Assembly (NCBI RefSeq): GCF_000005505.3
Contig: NC_016135.3
Location: 25,328,613-25,392,612, forward strand
From: Brachypodium distachyon
Taxonomy: Eukaryota; Streptophyta; Magnoliopsida; Poales; Poaceae
DNA: 64,000 bases
Direction of reading: 5' to 3'
Both the position numbers and the translations under genes were made by a program. Shown here piece by piece: positions 10,301-22,718 of the stretch; the stretch's first letter is position 1; every line of letters starts with the position of its first letter. Below the pieces are notes generated by a model that saw nothing but the letters and a program-made list of their open reading frames with translations, was not told the DNA's origin and made no database searches.

Positions 10301-13300
10301 ACAAATATTGTCACATGTATGCATTTCAATAAGAGTAAAATGCATCAGAGGTCCCAATTCTTTCGCAATTGTCCCAAGTTAGTCCTAAATCTTTGAAACT
10401 GCATGTTTTAGTCCTAAAAGTTTCATAAGTGGTTCATCCCGGGTCCTATACTGTCTTCGGCGCGTGCCTGGCGCCTACGTGGTTCTTCGGGCCCACTCGT
10501 CAGATGCCAACGCGGACAGCTTTTTGCAAACAACCCCCTCCCTTCTCCTCTTCTTTCCCCCGTCACCCCCAGCTCTCTTTCTCTACTCTCCTGTCTCCAC
10601 TTCTCTGCGACGCAGAGGCAACCCGACAGCGACGAGAGCGACGTCGAAGAAACTGCCATTGCCGGGTAGCGGACGACACAGGCCACTCCGTCGAGATGGC
10701 CCCAATTCGGCAGGAGCCCGGTGCCTACCAGCCTCTACGGTAAAACCCTAGCCTGGCGGAATCTCAACCCTAACCTAACCTGTCTGGTGGGTTCGCGGGG
10801 GAGAAGACAGAAGGAGGCAGGGGGTTATTGGAAAAAAGCCGTCCGCGCTGGCATCTGACAAGTGGGCCCAAAGAGCCACGTAGGCGCCGGGCACGTGCCG
10901 AAGCCAGTATAGGACCTGGGATGAACTAGTTATGAAACTTTTAAGACTAAAACGTGCCGTTTCAAAGATTTATGACTAACTTGGAACATTTGCGAAAGAA
11001 TTGGGACCTCTAATAGATTTTACTCTAGAAACAAAGTGCTAGGTAAGTTATCAACTTGCCCATGTTGATGAAACGTTATCCAAAACCCTTGTGGATGTCA
11101 CGTTGTCCAAAACCGGGGTAGTATATGTTGGTTATGACAACCGACTGGGAGTTGTGTAAATCAAACGATTTCAGACTCAGGGGTGTTTTCTGGACTCAGA
11201 CAACAGTTGAAGCATGAATTAGACCTTATAAGTACTTTCTGTTACCTTGTAAACTTTTCCAAAACCTCCCCGTCCAAGCAAATTGGAATCAGCGAACATA
11301 TTTGTTGCCGAAAGGATGTCCTCAAAGCTAATAAATGAAAATTCTGTATTTTCTCCTTCAAGCTCGTTGGATGTGCTAAAGTATTCCAGCATCATTTTCT
11401 TCTGTGTTTCTTTCTTTCTCATTTTTCCTGCCGGATGGGACATCCATATTTATTTATTTTGTTGAAGTCTTGCACCAAGGTAATATGTAGAAAACATGGA
11501 ATCTGCTACTATACCTCTGTGTTTGCAAATCCAGACGAGGGCTATGCATGTCAATAGCAGCAGGCATGCTACAATCGGGAGTACAATCTTTATTGTGCTG
11601 CTCCTTTTGTCAGCTGCAGAAGTTCAGAAAACAGAAATTCAGAGTTTACGGCACAAATCATTTCTTGCAACTGTATGAATTCAGTTGCATATATACCATG
11701 ACGGATCTGTGAAGCTAGCGCCTAGACTATCATGAATTTGATTACCTAAACTACCAGGGCTTGTGGTAAATCAAAGTTTTGAGAATTGATGTTTTAATAT
11801 ACTTGTGTAGAAAACTTGCAGTGTTACTGATTCTACTCACTCCAAAATAAATAAATAATTGTCTTATGTCAACGCCCACACACACAAAAAGCAACTGGCT
11901 ATGACCGTATGGAAAAGTTAAGGCATGAAACCTGACAAGAAATTTCAATGCATTTGACATTGTAGGCTAGATATATTGTATAGTTTAAGGTCGTACTAGA
12001 AAAGAAATATATTGTATTTGTAAAAGGATGTTAAACGAAATATCTTCTTTCTTGTCAAATGAATCGCCGTACTAGAAAGCAAGACATAATACATACCAGG
12101 AGTGTTAGCAAGGCGAAGGTAAAGGTTCTCGCCGTAGTTCATGCTGAACTTCCCTATGTCAACAAGCTCCCCAGTCCAAATCAAGCACCTCGACGAGTCG
12201 GCCATAGCACCAACGCTGCTCAAGTTGGCGTAAGCATATGCTATACATGAGCAGTTGCTACTGCACTCGGCCGCGCATTCATTGAAACTTATTTTCTTAA
12301 CGTGCCAGAACTTGTCCGGGATCCTCATCCAAGGCAAGGTTACGAAATAACTTTGCTTGTCGCATTTCAATTCTTCTTTTCTCCGACATCCTCTTGAAAA
12401 CTTAAGATCACTGGGCTCGAACCCATCGAGGCATTGGCACGCCGGGACAGTCCCAGTGAGGTCGCAATAGCTGAATGGGCCACATGAGGCGTAGAGGTCG
12501 CAAGCAGCTTTGGGGCTCTCAGAAATGACTGTCCATGAGGATAAATGGGGGTTCCAGTTTAGGGACCTAAACATGCCGGTGTAATCTAGTGTCAAACGCG
12601 CGAATGTTAAGCCACCTGAGACTGTGAACATGTAGTAGAATCCGTCACCTAGACTGAGGGACGTTTCAAACAAGACAGAACTGGCGTTGCTTAGGTGTAC
12701 ACCCCCAGTCACCGACACACCATTCAACACGTTACTGCGGCAATACGGCCTGGTTCCATTCCAAATCATCCTCTGCAGAGTCGGCGAGCTAGGGTCACCG
12801 CCACATGAGAAGTCTCCAGAGGACGGGTCATCTGGGCCCTTCCAAGCAACGAGACTCACGGCGACCTGTCCCTTGTAACTCACCAAAACTCTCATGTTTG
12901 GAAGTATTGTGTCGGTCGGATGGTCGAAGCTCTGCCACATCTGATCCTTGGCATTCGATAGCCGGACAACAAAATTCCCCGAGTCGAGTAGCACTGCGAA
13001 AGCTTCGGGCCCTCCAGCGACAATATTGTTTGTGGTTGTCCAAATATTGTGACCTTTGGAGTCGGACAATACCATTTGAGAACCGTTGGTGATGGTGAGC
13101 ACGGCAGACGAAGGGGTGGTGATTGGCTTGTCTCGGTTGGCAACCCACACGATGGTGCGCGGTCCGGGGATACTGTGGTACCATATGCCGAGGTAGAAGC
13201 TCTTGTTGGAGCTGGTTGGGGAGAAGAAGCCGAGAGCAAAATCCCCACCCTTGGAGATGAGTATGTCATCGTGAGTGAGTGGCTTTGTACGAGTGAGCTG

Positions 13301-13366
13301 GTCATCGGATTTGCAGAACGAACTCAAGAACAGGAGGAAGAAGATGGGAGTATAGTGCATAGCCAT
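7380..13366 (-). CDS. SRLK copy 3, intact receptor kinase with a transposon in intron 3
   Basis: Exons (complement): 12097-13366, 11515-11613, 11246-11427, 8444-8654, 8108-8345, 7863-8013, 7380-7682. Summed coding length is 2454 bp, 817 residues, without a stop or frame break. Domains: signal peptide 1-20, B-lectin about 30-150, S-locus region, EGF-like (CGPFSYCDL), PAN to about 415, transmembrane helix in exon 2 (424-456), glycine loop [10 protein letters not shown] at the end of exon 3, [30 protein letters not shown]. Intron 3 is 2.6 kb because a Mutator-like element (8942-11025) sits in it, and intron 6 holds an 84 bp Stowaway MITE. Start chosen at [10 protein letters not shown], which opens a signal peptide and is shared by the relic copy 5. 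A predictor could wrongly split this gene at the insertion. Confidence 0.88.
7722..7805. mobile_element. Stowaway-type MITE in intron 6 of copy 3
   Basis: An 84 bp near-perfect hairpin with ends CTCCCGCCGTCCCGAATTAA and its reverse complement, flanked by TA on both sides. This is the classic Stowaway (Tc1/mariner-derived) layout. The high arm identity suggests a young insertion. Confidence 0.9.
9306..10332 (+). pseudogene. Mutator-element PB1-like N-terminal gene remnant
   Basis: Exon 1 at 9306-9351 (MAPVRRELG...) and exon 2 from 9505, joined by GT-AG; exon 2 contains [23 protein letters not shown] and CWLLPGK...DGLRI, the pattern of the PB1-like N-terminal domain found on grass Mutator-like transposase proteins. 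Around 9793-9815 the frame shifts: the first frame ends at TGA while the domain continues in another frame as [12 protein letters not shown] Gln/Ala-rich and then basic tail follows to about 10136, where a CAG/GTAAAA donor is seen; a possible last exon is 10225-10332. The MULE transposase core and SWIM zinc finger are absent. Read as a decayed, internally deleted transposon gene. Confidence 0.75.
10333..10790. repeat. Direct duplicate of the left end of the Mutator-like element
   Basis: Bases 10333 onward repeat bases 8942-9400 in the same orientation, including the GAGTAAAATGC start, the GC-rich leader and the first coding exon (here MAPIRQEPG...). Together with the right arm it would form a 693 bp mini-element 10333-11025, but the 9 bp before 10333 (tttcaataa) does not match the 9 bp after 11025, so it is not a separate simple insertion. 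Confidence 0.8.
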
Positions 13367-13589
13367 TAGGCCGTCTCCTCCTCTTCAGACCGTGGTTGTG
13401 AGATGGAGAATTTTCTGTCTATCTCATCAAATTTTGGCACTCATCACATATATGTGGAAGATAAAGTCTAGACTGACAATTCTACGGACAAAGACAACAA
13501 GTTCGACCTTGACCACAGCACGGATGAGGAGACGACCGGCGAGGGAGCAGACTCCAAGTCTCCCCACGGTAGAGATCATCGTTGCTACG
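13367..13589. promoter_or_regulatory. Shared 5' flank of copies 3, 4 and 5
   Basis: About 200 bp upstream of the copy 3 start codon are related to 16920-17145 and 18330-18570. Shared strings include agactgacaat, the run around gaccttgaccacagca and cagactccaagtctcccc. The common promoter-proximal DNA shows that copies 3-5 descend from duplications that included the 5' end. I see no specific factor site that I can name. Confidence 0.55.
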
Positions 13590-14485
13590 TGAGCGCTCAA
13601 CATGGGCCAATGCTCGTAGGCTTTTGGCCCGTTAGTACGCCAGTGAAGACATGGGAGGGAGTATTGGGCCAAGGCCCAACAGGGTGTGATTGCCAATACG
13701 GCCTGACCGGGGGGCGCCTCGGCCCACCTGCGTCGGCCCGACAGTCAATACGGCGCCCCGCCGGAGGCGGAGGAAGCGGTCAGTTCGAGCAGTGGCAATG
13801 GCCGGTCGCCGCGTTATCGTCGGCGAGGCCAACGCCAATGCGGCGCCCTGGCTGAGGCGCATGGGCCCCGGAGGTAGCGGCCGGCTCAGGCTGCGGTGGC
13901 GCAATGGCAGTCGCGCGCGCGAGCCAATGCGGGGAAGGACGAGGCGGCGGTCCGGCCGTGCTCTGGCGTCGTCAGATCCCCTGAACCCATGCCATCCGAG
14001 GAGATTCCACTCCAGGATCTCCAATTGTCCATGGTCCCGATCTGAGCCCAGGTACCGATTTACTTTTGGATTTCTGTCCCAACCTTAATTTCGCACCGTT
14101 ATTTGCTTCAGGTGCGAACGTGCAGTTTATTTTTGTTTTTGATGAATCGATGGCGTGTGACATAGTCATAGGAATTGATGATGATTAAACAGATTTTGCA
14201 ATGTTTTGGGAACATATTCAGCTGGACATTCGAACATCGTTAGTTTTCAGTAACGGAAATCGGGGGGAATCCTCTCATAAAAATGGCATATCAGTAGCAC
14301 ATATAGAGCACCAGTACAGGGGTACCTTGCCTCGAAGATGGCAACGTCTAATTATTCACAGATTTTCCCATACAATTGATAAAACTCATGACGACTGCCT
14401 GCGCAATAGTTCAGTTCACAGAGAGTACATCATAAAGTATATAACTAGCTATGTTAGATTTCGCAAAGACTAAACTAGATAACAT
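13590..14485. repeat. Duplicated GC-rich module downstream of copy 4 (copy A3)
   Basis: Third copy of the module also at 1376-2085 and 6540-7320. It has the same order: outer strings around gcccgtt, GC-rich block, CCCAG/GTACCG donor-like site near 14049, then AT-rich DNA up to a relic kinase exon. Frames differ from the other copies by indels. Confidence 0.6.
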
Positions 14486-14635
14486 CTAACGGCCCTCGAG
14501 TGTTGTGATACTCATTCGGTTCGCAGGAGTCACCATGCACGCCCTTGCTGCTCCACCTTCACAGTTACGTAAAGCAAAATATAATTGTTGCTTTGGAGCG
14601 GGAAGCACTGCACTTTCGTTCTCTAACGTAACCAT
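14486..14635 (-). pseudogene. Relic of an SRLK last exon
   Basis: A 150 bp fragment equal to the end of the last kinase exon: it reads from VTLENESAVLPAPKQ to MSITTLEGR and a stop without a frame break, but everything upstream is missing. It is followed (14636-14844) by a second copy of the 3' flank and then the real last exon of copy 4. It looks like the scar of a tandem or unequal exchange. Confidence 0.8.
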
Positions 14636-14844
14636 ATGCCAAAAATAGATGTATACATATCAGTAGCATATATCGAGGACCAGTACAGGGGCAGAGCTCC
14701 CTTTTCTTGACAGTGGCTCCGCCTAATTATTAACAGCTGTTCCCACACAATAGAACTCACAAGTATTACAACTACATAAGCAAAAGTTAAGTCGACAAAG
14801 AGTAAATTTATCCTAAATTTCACATAGACTAGATTATAAAATAT

Positions 14845-16832
<1,988 letters not shown>

Positions 16833-17564
16833 CAGGCCGTTCCTCCCTCTGCTTGTGTCTGTTAAGGGAAGAAAGTAGCACACAGATACAGATATGCATG
16901 GTCCTTTCCTGTATGGTTCTTCAGACCGTGGTTGTGTGGTGCAGAATTTTCTGTCCATGTAATCAAAGTTAGGCACTCATCACCCTTAAGGAGTTAATGT
17001 GGCAGGTAAAGTCTAGACTGACAATAATACAGACATAGACAGCAAAGTGGACCTTGACGGCTTGGCCACAGCACAGAATTGCAGACGAACGGCGCGGGAG
17101 CAGACTCCAAGTCTCCCCACGGCAGAGGAAATCGTTGCTATGAATTTCAGGTCAGATCTTGGAGTGAAACTCACACCTCAGACTCTGTTCGGTTGTCCCC
17201 AGCCCGGCCCGATTTGGGGCCCGATCCACGTGGGTCACCTAGGCCGGGAAACAATCCCGGCCCAACCAAAATGTTGCTCTTTTTTTTTTTGGAGAGGACC
17301 ATAATGTTGCTCAGGGGGCCATGGCATGTGCATGTGGTCGGCTGGGCTAGCGAGGATGTCACCATGGTCTAGCGAACATATATTTGTCTAGTACGGAGTA
17401 TTAAATATGTCGGTGTCTTTATCTACAAACTCAGTAAAATTTGGCAAATTTAACTTCGGACAATCCCATATGTACAAATATTTAGAAATGAAGGGATTAC
17501 ATTTCCACAAAATGCAGTTGCATGGGTAAGGATAGTTAAATAGTGCTAGAAGACGATAGCGTAC
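16833..17564. other. 5' flank of copy 4 and degenerate spacer
   Basis: Bases 16920-17145 belong to the 5' flank shared with copies 3 and 5. Bases 17146-17400 include a GC-rich stretch with an oligo-T/G run near 17280 and no recognisable gene. Bases 17400-17564 may be remaining intron 1 of relic copy 5. No promoter element is evident. Confidence 0.4.
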
Positions 17565-18247
17565 CAGGAGAGTCAGCAAGGCGAAAGGTAAAGGTTATCG
17601 CCGTAGTTGACGAGTTTCCCCGTATCGACGAGCTCCCCAGTCCAAACCAAGCATCTCGACGGGTCGGCCGTAGCGCCGGAGTTGCTCAAGCTGGCATAAG
17701 CATATGCCATACACGAGCAGTTGCTGCTGCACTCGATCGGTCGCACACTCATGGAAACTTCTGTTCCATAAGTGCAAGAACTTGTCAGGGACCTTCATCC
17801 CAGGTAAAGTCACAAAACGACTTTGCTTGTCGCATTTCAATTCTTCTCTGGCATCCTCTCGAAAAGTTAAAATCATTGGGCTGGAACCCATCGAGGCACT
17901 GGCACGTCGGGGCAGTTCCAGTGAGGTCGCAGTAGCTGAACAGGCTACATGAGTCGTACAGGACCGTTGGTGATGGAGAGCATGGCAGACGAAGCGGTGA
18001 TTGTTGGGTTGTCTCGGTTGGCGACCCACACGACGGTGCGTGGTCCGGGGATGCTGTTGTACCATATGCCGAGGTAGAAGCTCTTGTTGGAGCTGGTTGG
18101 GGAGAAGAAGCCGAGAGCAAAATCCCCGCCTTTGGAGATGAGTATGTCACCGTGTGTGAGTGGCTTTGCATGTGTGAGCTCATCATCGGATTTGCAAAAT
18201 GAACTCAGCAATAGGAGGAAGAAGATGGGAGTATAGTGCATAGCCAT
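17565..18247 (-). pseudogene. SRLK copy 5, relic of the ectodomain exon
   Basis: Starts [10 protein letters not shown] like copy 3 and reads the signal peptide and the first part of the B-lectin domain up to SITNGP at about 17965. There about 590 bp present in copy 3 are missing and the frame shifts into a stop. The remainder matches the EGF-like region (SCSLFSYCDL) and PAN domain, with at least one further frameshift near 17850, and ends at the usual exon 1 donor (LADSPG/gtacgc). No transmembrane or kinase exon follows before copy 6. A dead fragment. Confidence 0.88.
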
Positions 18248-18660
18248 TAGGCCTTCTCCCTCTGCTCGTCTCAAGGGAAAGTAAGTAGCACACATATACA
18301 GATAGCCGTGGTGTGTGCGCTGTATGGTTCTTCAGACTCTGGTTGTGTGTTGGAGAATTTTCTGCCCATCCAATCGAAATTAGGCAATCATCGTCACCCT
18401 TAGGAAATAATGTGGAAGATAAAGTCTATAGTAGACTGACAATTCTACGGACAAAGACAACAAGGTCGACCTTGACCACAGCACGATGAGCAGACGACCA
18501 GCCGGAGAGCAGACTCCAAGTCAGCAAGTCTCCCTACGGTAGAGAAAATCGTTGCTACAATATTATTTATCTTATAATGTAGTAGCTTTATGAATTACAT
18601 GACTGCGAAAAGGAAAAGTTTTACACTAAATTGTGCCATTGTGGAGCCTGCAATTCAGAG
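18248..18660. other. 5' flank of relic copy 5, facing the copy 6 stop
   Basis: Bases 18330-18570 belong to the shared 5' flank of copies 3-5. The rest is short AT-rich sequence before the stop codon of copy 6. No other feature seen. Confidence 0.45.
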
Positions 18661-21600
18661 CTACCGCCCCTCCAACACGGTGAGGCTCATGTTATTCATA
18701 GAGCTGCTAGTATTCTCTTCTGTTTCTTTTGCTTCAGAGTTCCTTTGTGCAAAATACACCGGTTGTTTTGGGGTTGAGAGTGTCGTGGTTTCATTCTCCA
18801 ACATAAAAACGACCGACGACATGAGTGGCCTATTATTTGGATTGTCTTGCACACATAAGAGTCCTATATGGATACACCGCAGAACTTCAGTTGGTGAACA
18901 CTTGTCAACAATGGATGAGTCCACCATATCCATTGGCTTACCATCTTTCCATAAGTTCCATGCCTGAACAAATGGAATCAAGTCCCTATAAATTAGTAAC
19001 TTTCATTTGAATTGTGGAGAAATTCAGCATTTAATTAATGATACTTACATAAGCTAACAGGTTTGGGAAGTCTGAGAGGCGGGGTAAGCTAATCTTCAGA
19101 CCACTTATGATCTCCAAGAGTATAACACCAAAACTATAGGTATCGGACTTGACAGAGAAGGCACCATCCATTGCATATTCAGGAGACATGTAACCGCTGT
19201 GTTGCAGTGTGAGCAATAAGAAAATGTAACAAAAAATGTTTAACTGCACAAATATCATTTTGCATGAATTACTCACTATGTTCCAACAACTCGGTTAGTG
19301 TTTGCTTCTTGTTGGTCGCGACCAAAGATTCTTGCCATGCCAAAATCCGATATCTTCGGGCTCATATCCACATCTAACAAGATGTTGCTTGATTTGAGAT
19401 CTCTATGAATTATAGTCAACCTTGAATCTTGGTGGAGATAAAGAAGGCCTCTAGCCACTCCTTTGATTATTTGAGACCTTGTTGACCAATCAAGAACATG
19501 TTTACTTGAAGGGTCTAGTTGGAACATCGTGCAAGTTATAAGCATGCAGCGTAGTTCCTTAAAAGATGTCTTAACTTTTGACAAACATATAGTGATTGAA
19601 CATACCGAATATGAAGACATCCAAGCTCTTGTTGGGTAGGTATTCGTAGATCAGCAGCCTCTCATCTCCATGAATGCAATAACCAAGAAGTCTGACGAGG
19701 TTCCTGTGCTGCAATTTTGCAATTAGAACAACTTCATTTCTGAATTCCTCTGCTCCTTGTCCAGAATTCTTACTGAGCCTTTTGATTGCAACTTCTTTGT
19801 CATCTTCCAGCATTCCCTGAATCCGGTATGTTTAATCCTTCTTAAGCTAAACAGAGTTCATTATCTTCATAAAACTACTATTTTACAGGAAAACTTTAGT
19901 TCTCTCACCTTATAAACCTTCCCGAAGCCTCCTTGCCCGAGCATATTGTCATTAGAGAAATCCTCCGTTGCAGTAACAATGTCTCTAAAGCTAAAAAATG
20001 GAAGCTCTATGTTTTCGTCGCCAAGTTCGGTTGATGCACTCAGTATCGCCTTTTTCTGGATATCCCTGCTTCGCATGCCTAGAACGAATATTCAAATTGT
20101 TAGTTAGTCTAGTGCAAAAATATTGGAGTATTACGAGAATCTTAGTGCTGAATTAATTGAAGTGGCTATCTGGTTGGTTCTACCTCTGAACTTGCATATC
20201 CAAACAAGGAAAATGCAGGCGAGTACTAGCAGGCATGCCGTAACTGGCAGTAAAATCTTTAACATCCCCCTTCTGTTCTCATTAACTGCTGAAACATATT
20301 TGACGAAGAGAAGTAAACAGTTATTCATAACTGTATTATATAACCAAAGTGGTCAACAGCAAGATAAGATGAACAGAGTTGCTTACAAAGATTGGGAAAG
20401 ATTCACATACCTAGTTCAGACTTTGCCAGCCTGACATAGAGATCCTGCCCTTTGTCGACATACCGGACATCAACAATGTCACCAACCCACATAACGCAGC
20501 CACTGCCCTCACCACCTCCGCTGATATCCGCGGCGGCGAAGGCCACGCAGGAGCAATTGGCAAGGCACCTCGCCCTGCAATCCCCCACCGTCGCTGCCAT
20601 GTCCACCGTCGTGTTATCCGTGTCCGGCAGCTTCACGCCCCGCACCGCCTTGAACCCGTCCGTCGTGCCGCCACCGGCACGGCAGTCCAGCGGCACGTTC
20701 CTCCGGCACCCGCCGGAGGCTTCCCTGATCGCCCACTGCGCGGCATCCACGGGGCCGAACCCGGCCACGCAGCCGCAGAAGAGCGTGGACGGCGTGTTCA
20801 CGTCGCAGAGCCCGAACTTGCCGCACCTGCCGTACTCGTCGCAGACGTCCCTCGGCGCCTGCGCGAACACGTTCCAGACTTTGCTGGCCGGGTCCCAGAC
20901 CAGCCGCTGCAGCACGCCGGCCTCGCCCAGCACGAGCCGGGAGAACGGCGGCTTGGATGCCGAAGACGGCTTGACGTCGAACACGTAGGCGACCTCGTCG
21001 GGCCGGACGACGACCTCGTTGGTGAACATGTCGGAGTAGGACGCCATCTCGGGGACCCCGCTGAAGTAGAGCCCGTTCCAGGGCCCCGTCCGGTACTTCT
21101 TCGCCCCGCCGCGCCACGACACGCAGTCGGGCAGGCCCCGCGTGTCCATGGCGCGGCGGCAGTCCCCCGTGGACGGGTCCGTCGGGTACTTCCACGACGT
21201 GAGCGCCCATTCGGCCCCCGTCTGCGGGTTCACGCCCAGCCGCATGCCCGCGATCAGGGTGTTCGACGGATGGTCGAACGACTGCCACAGCACGTCACTG
21301 CCGCCGGTGCCACGCACCAGGACCAGGTTGCCGGACTCGAGAAGCTGCGCCTGCACTGCCGCCGCGGAGGAAGACGAGGAATTGTTGCCGTTGGTTGTTG
21401 TAGTGTTGGAGGAGGACCAGGCGGTCCGGCCTGAGCCGTCGAGCAGGAGGAGGATGCCCGTGGCGGCGTTGACCGTTAGAACGCCGGCGGTGTCGTTGAG
21501 CGGGCTGTCGCGGTTGGCCAACCAGACGACGGCGTCGGTGGACGCCGAGAACCATATCCCGAGGTACCGAAGGCTCGGCGTGCCGGGCGAGAAGAAGCCC

Positions 21601-21767
21601 AGGGTGAAGGTGCCGCCGGCCGAGACGAGCGTCTGGCCGTCCGTGATGTTGCGGCGGCCATCGTTCAGAGTGTCGGATGATGAAGAAGAACTGCCCGAGC
21701 CCGAGGTTACAAGAGAAAGAAGACAGAGCACGGAGAAGACGAGCAAGGCAGCAAAGTTGGGAAACAT
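18661..21767 (-). CDS. SRLK copy 6, intact G-type lectin receptor kinase
   Basis: Exons (complement): 20411-21767, 20184-20288, 19909-20078, 19606-19816, 19277-19514, 19049-19196, 18661-18963; 2532 bp, 843 residues, frame unbroken. Start placed at [10 protein letters not shown], a good signal peptide; an upstream in-frame ATG at 21830 would add 21 residues before it. Domains: signal peptide, Ser-rich linker, B-lectin ([17 protein letters not shown]), S-locus region, EGF-like (CGKFGLCD), PAN, transmembrane helix 453-487, kinase with [44 protein letters not shown]. The ectodomain resembles the second subfamily (copies 7-9), while the kinase exons resemble the first (copies 1-5), so it is intermediate. 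Exon 1 is strongly GC-rich, exons 2-7 are not. Confidence 0.92.
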
Positions 21768-22417
21768 TATGTATAGTACTGTTAATTTCTTGCCCCTTGA
21801 ACCAAAAATGGGTACTGCTGCTGCATGCACACTCGATCTGGCTGTTCATATATAAGATGCGACCGCGTCTAGAACTAGAAGCTAGTGCCGTCAACTTGCA
21901 TGGTCGTCGACGGCCGGCCGACTGATTGATGGATCGGCTCATGGAAGTTACGTGATACTGCTCGCGAATTAGTCAAAGGGAAGCCAGTAGCCACGCGCGC
22001 GTGACTCCACTAGCCACCTTTTCTCGAAGCTGCATGCATACCCTTCGACGACATGGAAGTTGTACAGCAGTTGCGTCGCTGTCTGTTACTTGGTGAGTGC
22101 ATGCATGCATGTTGTTGGTCGCCATCTCCATTAATTTGCTACTCATGTCTCAGCATGGACTCATGGTGATGTGGAGTTGTCAGTTGTGTACCGTAGCATT
22201 GGCTGCATTGCCCTCACAAACATGCAAGGCAAGGAAAGGTAGCCAGTTGCCGAACAAGATCTGGCTCAGATCGACTCAAAGACCCAGCAAACTCGAAGGC
22301 CCGTCGGGCTGGCCTCTCAAACTCAAAGGCCTTCTTGGGCTCAGTATACGCGACAATACAAACTTTCCCTCAAATTTGAAGGCCCGTCAGGCCGACCTAG
22401 GAGTGAGAACAGTACTA
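21768..22417. other. Spacer between copies 6 and 7
   Basis: 5' flank of copy 6. Bases 22240-22400 contain a short repeated phrase (aaggcccgtc..gg) two to three times. No gene or clear promoter element recognised. Confidence 0.4.
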
Positions 22418-22509
22418 CTCCCTCCGTGTTTCCCCTATCTAGACACTTTTTAGGAATAGATACATCTAATTTTGAATAAATTTGAGACAAGAATTATGAA
22501 ACGGGGGAG
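22418..22509. mobile_element. Stowaway-type MITE
   Basis: A 92 bp element with ends CTCCCTCCGTGTTTC and inverted GAAACGGGGGAG, flanked by TA dinucleotides. Lies just downstream of the copy 7 stop codon. Confidence 0.8.
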
Positions 22510-22718
22510 TAGTACTTTGATGCAATTCATCCTCAATTCTTTGCATGCAGACAAATGTATGAAACCACACAGTCGCGTGGCACCGGCCAAATGGACAATC
22601 GGTTCACTTGGGCATTTTGCTATTTATTTTTTATTTATTTTTTGAAAAGGAGGATAACCCTCGACAGTAGGCATTTCGCTATCTTGTGATGCCAAATTCA
22701 TCGCGGCTTTGGCGCTAG

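Larger units (their letters stand above)
8942..11025. mobile_element. Mutator-like element with long terminal inverted repeats
   Basis: A 2084 bp element. Its ends start GAGTAAAAT on the left (8942) and in inverted form on the right (ending 11025), and similarity between the arms extends over about 200 bp. It is flanked by an exact 9 bp direct repeat tagaaacaa at 8933-8941 and 11026-11034, the signature target duplication of the Mutator superfamily. The inside carries a broken PB1-like frame (9306-10332) but no transposase domain, so the element is non-autonomous. A second, directly oriented copy of the left end begins at 10333. Confidence 0.93.

Noticed and set aside
20452..21855. Long open frames opposite and in other frames of copy 6 exon 1 (for example 20614-21288 and 21142-21855)
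   Set aside because: They are shadows of a GC-rich exon; the receptor frame has the domains and signal peptide, the others have biased Arg/Pro composition and no family resemblance.
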